Shown here piece after piece: positions 1-5,405 of a DNA stretch of 8,198 nt; within the stretch, counting starts at the first letter, position 1; each line of letters opens with the position of its first letter. Source of the stretch: Clostridia bacterium (GTDB taxonomy: Bacteria > Bacillota > Clostridia > Oscillospirales > CAG-272); the NCBI GenBank assembly GCA_017456685.1, contig JAFTIV010000086.1, positions 1-8,198 of the forward strand, given 5' to 3'. Made by a program: the position numbers and the translations under genes. Under the pieces are notes generated by a model. It worked only from the letters and a program-made list of their open reading frames with translations, did not search any database and had not been told where the DNA came from.

Positions 1-295
1 CAAAATCTCCATCGAAAAAGTGAGCAATAACGCGCTCCTCGTTGTTGCCTGTGATAAGCACAATGTCAGCATTTAAACGCGAGGGGTAGCCAATTGAGGT
101 CTTCCAAAGCGAGGAGTCGCCATTGTTACAGTCGAGAAAATCGCCAAGCACAAAGATTGTATCGCCATATGATGCCTGCGTGTTCCAGACCTCAAAGACA
201 AATTCATTAAATTGCTCGCACGAGCTAAAGGGACGACGCTCCATTTCAAGAATTTCGGGGTCGTTAAAATGAATATCACTTGTAAAAAAATACAT
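1..295 (-). CDS. Calcineurin-like metallophosphoesterase, N-terminal part (continues past left edge)
   Basis: The minus strand reads an open frame of 98 codons from an ATG at 295-293 to the left edge, so the C-terminus is missing. The protein begins MYFFTSDIHF. It carries the first metallophosphoesterase metal motifs in order: D7-x-H9, then G51-D52-x-x-D55, then G83-N84-N85-E86. The spacing and the local text (SDIHF near the start, an RPF stretch at 21-23, VLGDF at 49-53, LITGN at 80-84) resemble the small cytosolic phosphoesterases with a SDTHFGH-type start, whose substrates are mostly unknown. The start is supported by an AGAGGTGA ribosome binding site at 300-307 and a near-perfect promoter upstream. 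One oddity is Asn85 where the family normally has His in GNH[D/E]. The fold assignment is fairly secure; the substrate cannot be told. Confidence 0.8.
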   Translation of the reverse strand, partial: MYFFTSDIHFNDPEILEMERRPFSSCEQFNEFVFEVWNTQASYGDTIFVLGDFLDCNNGDSSLWKTSIGYPSRLNADIVLITGNNEERVIAHFFDGDF

Positions 296-325
296 AATCT
301 CACCTCTTTTGGCGTTTATAAATCA

Positions 326-354
326 ATTATAGCAACAAAATGGAATATTTTCAA
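326..354 (-). promoter_or_regulatory. Sigma-A promoter for the phosphoesterase gene
   Basis: Read on the minus strand, a TTGAAA -35 box (354-349) and a perfect TATAAT -10 box (331-326) are separated by 17 bp. The -10 is preceded by TGC, giving an extended -10 (TGCTATAAT). The start codon lies about 30 bp beyond the -10, leaving a short leader with the ribosome binding site. No operator was recognised. Confidence 0.8.
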
Positions 355-381
355 GTTTTCATATCTTTTTTTTGAAAAATG

Positions 382-410
382 TTGTTATTTTCTCAAAAAA
401 GTGGTAAAAT
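382..410 (+). promoter_or_regulatory. Sigma-A promoter for rubrerythrin
   Basis: A TTGTTA -35 box (382-387) and a TAAAAT -10 box (405-410) are separated by 17 bp, about 40 bp upstream of the rubrerythrin ATG. It faces away from the phosphoesterase promoter, so the two -35 boxes are about 27 bp apart. I looked for a PerR-type palindrome, which often governs rubrerythrins, and did not find a convincing one. Confidence 0.7.
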
Positions 411-450
411 ATTAAAAAAGTCTTTTGACTTAAATAAAGGAGATTTAAAA

Positions 451-996
451 ATGATTAAAGAAAACAAGTATGCTGGCACAAGAACCGAGCAAAACCTAAG
501 GGCAGCCTTCTCTGGCGAGAGTGAGGCAAGAAACAAGTACACCTACTTTGCATCTGTGGCTAAAAAAGAGGGTTATGAGCAAATTAGCGCACTCTTTTTA
601 AAGACCGCTGAGAACGAGAAGGAGCACGCAAAGCTGTGGTTCAAGGAGCTTAACGGCATTGGCGACACCGCAGAAAACCTTGAAAATGCAGCAGAGGGCG
701 AAAACTACGAATGGACCGATATGTATGCAGAATTCGCAAGAGTTGCAGACGAGGAGGGCTTTACAGACCTTGCAAGAAAGTTCCGCTTGGTAGCTGCAAT
801 TGAGAAGCATCACGAGGAGAGATACCGCGCGCTTCTTAAGAATGTTGAGACTGCACAGGTATTCGAAAAGAGCGAGGTTAAGGTTTGGGAGTGCCGTAAC
901 TGTGGACATATTATCGTTGGCACAAAGGCGCCAGAAATTTGCCCAACCTGTAATCATCCAAAGGCGTATTTCGAAATCCACGCAGAAAACTATTAA
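451..996 (+). CDS. rbr: Rubrerythrin (NADH-dependent peroxidase, diiron plus rubredoxin-like domain)
   Basis: This is a 181-residue cytosolic rubrerythrin, which reduces hydrogen peroxide to water with electrons relayed through its rubredoxin-like centre and protects anaerobes from oxidant stress. The N-terminal ferritin-like four-helix domain (about 8-135) shows the full diiron ligand set by alignment from memory to the Desulfovibrio protein: E23 in GESEAR, E56 and H59 in ENEKEH, E84 and E87 in GENYE, and E118 and H121 in IEKHH. The C-terminal domain has the Fe(Cys)4 pairs C148-x-x-C151 and C164-P-x-C167. It is about ten residues shorter than the Desulfovibrio form because of a shorter loop near 68-77. 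The ATG at 451 is chosen over an in-frame ATG at 379 because an AAAGGAGA site lies just upstream and the conserved sequence starts here. The gene appears monocistronic, with its own promoter and a terminator at 1148-1172. Confidence 0.97.
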   Translation: MIKENKYAGTRTEQNLRAAFSGESEARNKYTYFASVAKKEGYEQISALFLKTAENEKEHAKLWFKELNGIGDTAENLENAAEGENYEWTDMYAEFARVADEEGFTDLARKFRLVAAIEKHHEERYRALLKNVETAQVFEKSEVKVWECRNCGHIIVGTKAPEICPTCNHPKAYFEIHAENY

Positions 997-1147
997 ATCA
1001 ATCGTTTACGGCTACGCAATACTGTGTTGTTCCTTGCCGAGAACCTCGACTATCGCAAGATAGCCTTCGTCTCTCGACTGTGGTACGCCTTGTCTTGATT
1101 GCCTAAACACTTGATTGTGTGGGTATGCCATCATCCAAGGACAAATC
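997..1147 (+). other. Structured 3' untranslated region of the rubrerythrin transcript
   Basis: There is no credible gene in this stretch. It would be transcribed from the rubrerythrin promoter, since the first clear terminator is at 1148-1172. It can fold: CTATC-GCAA-GATAG at 1050-1063 is a 5-bp stem with a GNRA tetraloop, enclosed by CGAGA (1038-1042) pairing with TCTCG (1072-1076). A small ACAC/GTGT hairpin lies at 1107-1120, and CTTGATTG is repeated at 1094-1101 and 1110-1117. It may be a small RNA, part of a genome-wide repeat, or only a long 3' end. I do not recognise a known RNA family. Confidence 0.35.
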
Positions 1148-1172
1148 AGAGCCTCGAAGGGGGCTCTTTTTT
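1148..1172 (+). terminator. Intrinsic terminator after rubrerythrin
   Basis: The arms AGAGCCTC (1148-1155) and GGGGCTCT (1160-1167) form an 8-bp stem with one G-T pair and a GAAG loop. The last T of the stem runs into TTTTT (1168-1172). This is the first convincing transcript end after rbr, about 150 bp past its stop codon. Confidence 0.8.
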
Positions 1173-1178
1173 GCGCTC

Positions 1179-1254
1179 GTGAGAGGGGAAAGAAGAGATA
1201 AGAGTGAAAAGTGAAGAGCGAAGAGTGAAGAGATGATTTTTGTGCAAAATGCAC
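1179..1254 (+). repeat. 68-bp direct repeat, copy 1, with heptamer core
   Basis: Bases 1179-1246 are identical to 1423-1490. The core at 1191-1232 is six 7-bp units in tandem (AGAAGAG, ATAAGAG, TGAAAAG, TGAAGAG, CGAAGAG, TGAAGAG), so the consensus is TGAAGAG. Similarity continues through the small inverted repeat GTGCA-AAA-TGCAC at 1242-1254. The segment is strongly purine-biased on the plus strand, contains no plausible gene, and starts just past the rubrerythrin terminator. It is probably a dispersed intergenic repeat of this genome. Confidence 0.85.
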
Positions 1255-1422
1255 TTTTAAATAAAGCTAATCTCCGCATTTTGCGTACAGCAAAATATTT
1301 CACATTGCAACCTCTCTCAAAACAGGAAAGGAAGCAAAACGGCTATGGTTGCAATATATCACTTGCCCAGGGCAAATCTCGTTCTCGCAACGCGAGAATA
1401 TCGTTTGTGTATTTTGCACACT
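1255..1422. repeat. Hairpin-linker cluster between the two 68-bp repeats
   Basis: No gene is supported here. Instead there is a row of inverted repeats: ATTTTGC/GCAAAAT at 1278-1296, ATTGCAACC/GGTTGCAAT at 1304-1312 and 1347-1355, TTGCCC-A-GGGCAA at 1363-1375, TTCTCGC-AAC-GCGAGAA at 1382-1398, and a weak GTGT/ACAC at 1407-1421. Between them lie short similar linkers: ATTTCAC (1297-1303), ATATCAC (1356-1362), ATCTCG (1376-1381) and TATCG (1399-1403). The layout resembles the second hairpin array at 5305-5405, but the linker word is different. Confidence 0.6.
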
Positions 1423-1508
1423 GTGAGAGGGGAAAGAAGAGATAAGAGTGAAAAGTGAAGAGCGAAGAGTGAAGAGATGATTTTTGTGCATTATTGTGCA
1501 AAATGCAC
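1423..1508 (+). repeat. 68-bp direct repeat, copy 2, with heptamer core
   Basis: Bases 1423-1490 match 1179-1246 exactly, 244 bp away and in the same orientation. The heptamer core is at 1435-1476. After the identical part this copy has an extra TTATTGTGCA (1491-1500), which looks like a partial duplication of the preceding TGTGCA. It then rejoins copy 1 at AAATGCAC (1501-1508). The copy lies immediately upstream of the control region of the surface-protein gene. Confidence 0.85.
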
Positions 1509-1513
1509 AAAAA
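1481..1513. terminator. Inverted repeat with T/A tails, possible bidirectional terminator
   Basis: TTTTTGTGCA (1481-1490) and TGCACAAAAA (1504-1513) are perfect 10-base inverted copies enclosing a second small palindrome (TGTGCA-AAA-TGCACA, 1495-1509). The stem is rich in A-T and has no U-run following it on the plus strand, so termination is only a possibility. It could insulate the downstream promoter from the repeats. Confidence 0.3.
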
Positions 1514-1515
1514 TC

Positions 1516-1524
1516 GGGGGGGGG
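1516..1524 (+). repeat. G9 homopolymer upstream of the surface-protein promoter
   Basis: Nine consecutive G bases lie 19 bp upstream of the -35 box of the next gene. Long G runs are prone to slipped-strand length change and sit in the control regions of phase-variable surface genes in some other bacteria. Whether this one varies cannot be seen in a single sequence. Confidence 0.6.
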
Positions 1525-1526
1525 AT

Positions 1527-1550
1527 TTGTCAATTGTGCAATATTGACAA
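1527..1550. promoter_or_regulatory. Candidate operator overlapping the -35 box of the surface-protein promoter
   Basis: TTGTCAAT (1527-1534) and ATTGACAA (1543-1550) are perfect 8-base inverted half-sites around an 8-base centre. The right half contains the whole TTGACA -35 box (1544-1549), so a protein bound here would block RNA polymerase. The matching regulator is unknown. Confidence 0.45.
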
Positions 1551-1572
1551 TATGTGTAATGTGTGTTATAAT
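1544..1572 (+). promoter_or_regulatory. Consensus sigma-A promoter for the BspA-like gene
   Basis: TTGACA (1544-1549) and TATAAT (1567-1572) both match consensus and are 17 bp apart. The start codon at 1615 is 42 bp past the -10 box. Unless repressed, this should be one of the strongest promoters in the window. Confidence 0.9.
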
Positions 1573-1614
1573 ATATTCGTAAAAACCCTAAAAATATTTA
1601 GAGAGGAAATTTTT

Positions 1615-3507
1615 ATGAAAAAGAAACTTTTACTTTTGACAGTATTAGCTATGGCGCTTGTGTGCTTGCTCGCGTTTTCTGTAAGTGCTGACTCTGTCAA
1701 TCCGTCAACGAGTGACGCGTACGGAACGCTTACCACCTTTGACGACGCAATTGGAAACACTCAAATCAGCAACCTTAAGAACGACGGAACAATTGCTCGC
1801 ACAGTATTGACCGATGGAAACGGCAATTACTACACAATCCCAACCGTTTATACTCTTACCGAGAGCTCCAAAAATCGTGGAGATATTCAGGGAGAAATGT
1901 TCCTTCTCAGCTTTAATGAGATTAGCTCAAAGCTTGGCTTCACAGTTTCAAAGAACAGCATTATAAGAATTGAGTTCCCAGCTGACATTAAGTTCATTTG
2001 CTCTGGAAACGAGAACCTTAGTGGCTGTTCAAATATGGTTGAGTGCGTTATAAGTGACGGACTTCATTTCTGGGATAACAGTGACCAAAGAAAGGTGTTT
2101 ACCAACTGTAAGAAGCTCAAATCCATCGACCTATCCAAAATGGTAATGGACAGAAGCGCAACCACCTTTGCAATGTTTGAGTATTGTCCTGAGCTTGAGT
2201 ATGTTAAGCTTCCTGATGCTTATGAAAATGCTGATGGTACATATATGGACTATAATACAAGCCATATGTTTAGTGGCTGTAACAAGCTTAAAACAATTGA
2301 GAATATGGAATGCTTCTTTAAGGGAGATAAGACTCTTAACTACAAGACCTTCTACAATTGCTGGGTACTTGAAGAAATTAATCTTCCATACGGACTTGAA
2401 AAATTGGACGGAAGAGCGATTGGCGTGTGTAACGCACTTGAAACTATAATTATTCCAGAAACAGTAACCGTAATCGGTACAGGTGAAACTGTATTCGAGA
2501 GCTGTGCATCACTTAAAAAGGTTGTATTCCCATCTGGCGCTGTTTCGGTTGGCAATTATGCATTTGAAAAGTGCAAGGCTCTTACCGACATTTGGATGCC
2601 TGGCGCTGGCTCGACCTTTGGCAAGGAAGTGTTTGGACAATCTGGCTCAAGCAGAGCTGTAAATTTCTACTTTACAACAGAATCAAGCACAATTACAATT
2701 AGCGATAAAACTAACAAGGACGACCCCTTTATCACAGCAATTAGCGCAACAAGCGATGCAAGAATTAAATATAATACTCCACTTTCAACAAAGTGTACTG
2801 TATTCCTTGGCGGACATCACGCATCTGCATCAACTAATGACTGTACAAAGGACATTACCTGTAAGGACTGTCAAATCGTTTTGGTAACAGCTCAGGACGG
2901 ACACGATATTGTTGTTACAATTGTATATAATGATGGCTTTGCAAGCGTTGGCGTTAAGACAACCGATTGCACAAGAGAGGGCTGTACTGTATGCGACAAG
3001 ACAGAGGAAACACCTGTTATCATTACCGCAAAGGGCTACTCCTATAAGGAGGAGGGCAATGGTATCTCTGGTGGCTTTGAAATAAACACCACCGCACTTA
3101 ATGCATACAAGGAAGCAAACCCAGGAAAGAGCGTCGTTGTAAGCCTCTTGATTGTAAACCCAGATTACCTTGATACATCTGCATCCTTCTTCAATGCAAA
3201 CGGAGAATCAACCGCAACTAAGGGTGTTATTCAGGTTGATATTTCAAATACCGCATATGCTAAGCTTGACTATATGGTAAGTGGCTTCACACTTCAATAT
3301 ATGCAAGAGCTTGAGCTTGCCTTTGCAATCGTTGTTAAGGTTGACAACAAGGTAGAGGTTGTTCAAAAGCAATACGCTCCCGAGGAGGTATCCGCTGTTA
3401 AGGCAACCTACACAGATGTAGCTGGCATTAAGCTCGCTTCAGTAACCGTTGAAAGCATTGCTCCAGAAATCGTAGATGCCCTTAAAAAGGAGCAGGAGCA
3501 GGCTTAA
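1615..3507 (+). CDS. Secreted BspA-like leucine-rich repeat protein with two Cys modules
   Basis: This 630-residue protein begins with a clear signal peptide: MKKK, a hydrophobic stretch at 5-22, and a likely cleavage after VSA at 23-25. Residues about 115-355 carry degenerate BspA/TpLRR-type repeats (LRR_5), recognisable from units such as LETIIIPETVTVIG (275-288) and LKKVVFPSGAVSVGNYAFEKC (300-320). This fold is common in cell-surface and adhesion proteins of gut and oral anaerobes. Two Cys modules follow: C410-x5-C416-x2-C419, flanked by H401/H402 and H430, and C452-x4-C457-x2-C460. They resemble GH...C...CxxC...GH repeats of Firmicute surface proteins. The C-terminal 150 residues are unrecognised. 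There is no LPXTG motif and no C-terminal membrane segment, so it is probably secreted. The ATG at 1615 is preferred over an in-frame ATG at 1477 because it has a GAGAGGA site, follows the promoter and starts the signal peptide. Function beyond a surface role is unknown. Confidence 0.88.
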   Translation: MKKKLLLLTVLAMALVCLLAFSVSADSVNPSTSDAYGTLTTFDDAIGNTQISNLKNDGTIARTVLTDGNGNYYTIPTVYTLTESSKNRGDIQGEMFLLSFNEISSKLGFTVSKNSIIRIEFPADIKFICSGNENLSGCSNMVECVISDGLHFWDNSDQRKVFTNCKKLKSIDLSKMVMDRSATTFAMFEYCPELEYVKLPDAYENADGTYMDYNTSHMFSGCNKLKTIENMECFFKGDKTLNYKTFYNCWVLEEINLPYGLEKLDGRAIGVCNALETIIIPETVTVIGTGETVFESCASLKKVVFPSGAVSVGNYAFEKCKALTDIWMPGAGSTFGKEVFGQSGSSRAVNFYFTTESSTITISDKTNKDDPFITAISATSDARIKYNTPLSTKCTVFLGGHHASASTNDCTKDITCKDCQIVLVTAQDGHDIVVTIVYNDGFASVGVKTTDCTREGCTVCDKTEETPVIITAKGYSYKEEGNGISGGFEINTTALNAYKEANPGKSVVVSLLIVNPDYLDTSASFFNANGESTATKGVIQVDISNTAYAKLDYMVSGFTLQYMQELELAFAIVVKVDNKVEVVQKQYAPEEVSAVKATYTDVAGIKLASVTVESIAPEIVDALKKEQEQA

Positions 3508-3544
3508 GGCAAGGACCTTAATCACCTAAAAGTAAAAAGCTAAT

Positions 3545-3575
3545 AAAGAGCCTGTGAGAAATTGCAGGCTCTTTT
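3545..3575 (+). terminator. Intrinsic terminator after the BspA-like gene
   Basis: AAAGAGCCTG (3545-3554) and CAGGCTCTTT (3565-3574) form a perfect 10-bp stem with a 10-base loop, followed by a T-rich stretch. It lies 38 bp past the stop codon and separates this gene from the regulator downstream. Confidence 0.9.
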
Positions 3576-3595
3576 GAATTTTATACTAAAAGCTA

Positions 3596-3624
3596 TTTAC
3601 AAACATAATTAAATGTGATAAAAT
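3596..3624 (+). promoter_or_regulatory. Sigma-A promoter for the WYL regulator-mntP pair
   Basis: TTTACA (3596-3601) and TAAAAT (3619-3624) are spaced by 17 bp. An imperfect palindrome, ACAT-AATTAA-ATGT (3603-3616), fills the spacer, and a GC palindrome, GCGC-GT-GCGC (3637-3646), lies in the leader close to the expected start of transcription. Either could be an operator for the regulator encoded just downstream. The leader is too short to hold the yybP-ykoY manganese riboswitch that often precedes mntP. Confidence 0.65.
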
Positions 3625-3671
3625 AATGACATCTAAGCGCGTGCGCGAGAAATAAAGCATTAGGAGATATT

Positions 3672-4685
3672 ATGAAGGGCGAAAAGACAAACAAAATAAA
3701 GCTTTTGAAGCTTTGGGAGCTTCTTTCACAAAACACAGATGCGGAGCACCCTATGGGCACTCCCGAGATACTTGAGCGCTTGAAGGAAATGGGCATTGAT
3801 TGTGACAGACGCACCCTTTACGACGACATTAAAACACTCAACGCCTACGGCTACGAGATTGACTGCACTCGCGGTGCATCGAACGAGTATAGCGTTGATG
3901 CTGGCACATTTGACCTTACTGAGCTTCGAATTTTGATGGACGCAGTTCAAGCGGCGGACTTTATCACCGATAAAAAGACAAGGGTTCTTGTCGATAAAAT
4001 TGCTCAGCTTGCGGGAAGTCATCGCGCAGAGGTACTAAAGCAAAACATTGTTGCATTTAATAATACAAAGAGCCAAAACGAGCATATCTATTATGCCGTA
4101 AACGAAATTGCAACCGCAATAAACGAGCATAAAAAGCTTGAATTTACATATTTCAACTACAACCCAGAGCACGAAAGGGTATATAGAAAAAACACACAGG
4201 GTGAGATAAAGCTCTATGTTGTAAACCCTTATACAACTGTTTTCTCGGACGATAAATACTATCTTGTGTGCTATGATGATAAGCACAAGACAATGACCCA
4301 CTATCGCGTTGATAGAATGGAGCGCGTAAGGGTGCTTGAGGACGATATTACACCTAACGACAAAATTAAGGATTTTGATATAGGTAGCCACAAAAGGCAG
4401 GTCTTTTCAATGTACACAGGCGAGCGCAAAAGGGTCGTTATCGAGGCGGAGAAGTCACTTACTGATGTTATCTTTGACAAGTTTGGAGACATTAAAATCA
4501 CCGAGAAGGACGATTTTATTCGCTTCGAGGCTGAGGTTCAGGTTTCGCCGACCTTTATTGCGTGGTGCTGTTCATTTGGAAATCGTATGAGAGTGGTTTC
4601 TCCACCTACCGTTGTGCATAGCGTTAAGGAGCACACCCTCGAGCTTTATTACCTATATTCAAAATTTAATAAGGAAGAAAATTGA
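3672..4685 (+). CDS. WYL-domain transcriptional regulator (HTH-WYL-WCX)
   Basis: The 337-residue protein has the layout of DeoR-like WYL regulators. An N-terminal winged helix-turn-helix spans about 8-75, with a recognition helix near CDRRTLYDDIKTL (44-56). A WYL domain spans about 140-224, with YYL at 196-198 standing for WYL and a conserved THYRVDRM at 209-216. A C-terminal WCX-like extension runs from about 255 to 330 and includes FIAWCCSFGNRMRVVSP (295-311). WYL domains are ligand-sensing folds, reported in several cases to bind nucleic acid or nucleotides; the ligand here is unknown. The start has an AGGAG site at 3662-3666. The stop codon overlaps the mntP start (TGATG), so the two genes are almost certainly cotranscribed and translationally coupled. 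That makes mntP, or the pair itself, the obvious target, but this is an inference from position. Confidence 0.9.
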   Translation: MKGEKTNKIKLLKLWELLSQNTDAEHPMGTPEILERLKEMGIDCDRRTLYDDIKTLNAYGYEIDCTRGASNEYSVDAGTFDLTELRILMDAVQAADFITDKKTRVLVDKIAQLAGSHRAEVLKQNIVAFNNTKSQNEHIYYAVNEIATAINEHKKLEFTYFNYNPEHERVYRKNTQGEIKLYVVNPYTTVFSDDKYYLVCYDDKHKTMTHYRVDRMERVRVLEDDITPNDKIKDFDIGSHKRQVFSMYTGERKRVVIEAEKSLTDVIFDKFGDIKITEKDDFIRFEAEVQVSPTFIAWCCSFGNRMRVVSPPTVVHSVKEHTLELYYLYSKFNKEEN

Positions 4686-5272
4686 TGATAACTCTTTTGT
4701 TCACCCTCGAGAGCCTCGCGCTCGGGGTTGGTCTTGCGATGGATGCGTTCTCCGTGTCTGTTGCAAACGGACTTAATGAGCCAAGAATGAAGACCCGAAA
4801 GGCAATAGCGATAGCAGGAATTTTCGCGTTCTTTCAAGCGCTTATGCCTCTTATCGGCTGGGTGCTTGTCCACACGGTGGTTCAAAAGTTCAAGGCATTT
4901 GAAAAATTCATTCCGTGGATTGCACTAATCCTACTTTGCGTAATCGGCGGAAAAATGCTCTATGAGGGCATAAAATGTAAGGGCGATGAGGGAGTATGCC
5001 CCTGCAAGCGAATATCGCTCTCGCTTCTTCTTGTGCAAGGCATTGCCACCTCAATAGACGCGCTCTCTGTCGGCTTTACAATCGCGGAATATACACTAAT
5101 GCCAGCTCTTGTCTGCGCCCTAATTATAGCCACAGTAACCTTTGTAATCTGCTTCGTAGGCGTAACAATAGGCGAGCGCGTAGGCGAAAAGTGCTCAAGC
5201 AAGGCAAGCATTTTTGGCGGAGCGATTTTGATAGTGATAGGGGTTGAAATATTCCTAACAGGAATACTTTGA
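4685..5272 (+). CDS. mntP: Manganese efflux pump MntP
   Basis: This 195-residue inner-membrane protein exports Mn(II) and protects against manganese excess. It has about six membrane segments and the two conserved acidic motifs of the family, LAMDAFSVSVANG (17-29, D20) and ATSIDALSVGFT (121-132, D125), which form the inverted-repeat halves of the transporter. Other family landmarks are FFQALMPLIGW (49-59) and GGKMLYEG (88-95). The ATG at 4685 overlaps the stop of the WYL gene by one base and has AAGGA at 4671-4675. An in-frame TTG one codon earlier is a weaker choice. The cytoplasmic loop between the two halves holds a Cys cluster, C98, C105, C107, that I do not associate with the family. The gene is cotranscribed with the WYL regulator and is followed by the hairpin array. 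Confidence 0.95.
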   Translation: MITLLFTLESLALGVGLAMDAFSVSVANGLNEPRMKTRKAIAIAGIFAFFQALMPLIGWVLVHTVVQKFKAFEKFIPWIALILLCVIGGKMLYEGIKCKGDEGVCPCKRISLSLLLVQGIATSIDALSVGFTIAEYTLMPALVCALIIATVTFVICFVGVTIGERVGEKCSSKASIFGGAILIVIGVEIFLTGIL

Positions 5273-5304
5273 GCTTTTATAAGCGTCGTTATTCTGCGTT
5301 GCTG

Positions 5305-5405
5305 GCAGAGCAAAGCTCTGCAATGAAATCCGTCTTGCGACGGTTGAAATCTGCTTTGCAGATGAAATCGCTTCGCGGTGAAATCCAAAAAGCCTACTTT
5401 TTGGA
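5305..5405 (+). repeat. Hairpin-linker array with repeated TGAAATC word (copy 1)
   Basis: Five hairpins follow one another: GCAGAGC-AAA-GCTCTGC (5305-5321), CCGTC-TTGC-GACGG (5330-5343), ATCTGC-TTT-GCAGAT (5349-5363), TCGC-TTC-GCGG (5368-5378) and TCCAAAAAG-CCTA-CTTTTTGGA (5384-5405). The word TGAAATC recurs at 5324, 5345, 5363 and 5379, partly shared with the stems, at steps of 21, 18 and 16 bases. Bases 5320-5394 are identical to 8124-8198. The array lies in the 3' region of the WYL-mntP transcript. The last hairpin is strong but lacks a U-run. Confidence 0.85.

Noticed and set aside
379..450. Upstream extension of rubrerythrin to an ATG at 379
   Set aside because: The extension overlaps the promoter, has no ribosome binding site and does not match rubrerythrin; the ATG at 451 has a strong AAAGGAGA.
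1012..1300. Small overlapping open frames over the repeat region on the minus strand
   Set aside because: Their peptides simply translate the heptamer repeat (LFTLHSSLFTF-type) and they lack ribosome binding sites.
1477..1614. Upstream extension of the BspA-like gene to an ATG at 1477
   Set aside because: It would span the repeat, the G9 tract and the promoter, and would put the signal peptide 46 residues inside the protein.
3576..3671. yybP-ykoY manganese riboswitch ahead of the WYL-mntP pair
   Set aside because: The leader after the -10 box is under 50 bp, too short, and no characteristic motif is seen.
4682..4684. TTG start for MntP one codon before the ATG
   Set aside because: The ATG at 4685 has better spacing to AAGGA and is the usual start codon.
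5320..5405. CRISPR array
   Set aside because: The repeated word is only seven bases and the intervening pieces are short palindromes of uneven length, not 30-40 bp unique spacers; no cas genes are present.
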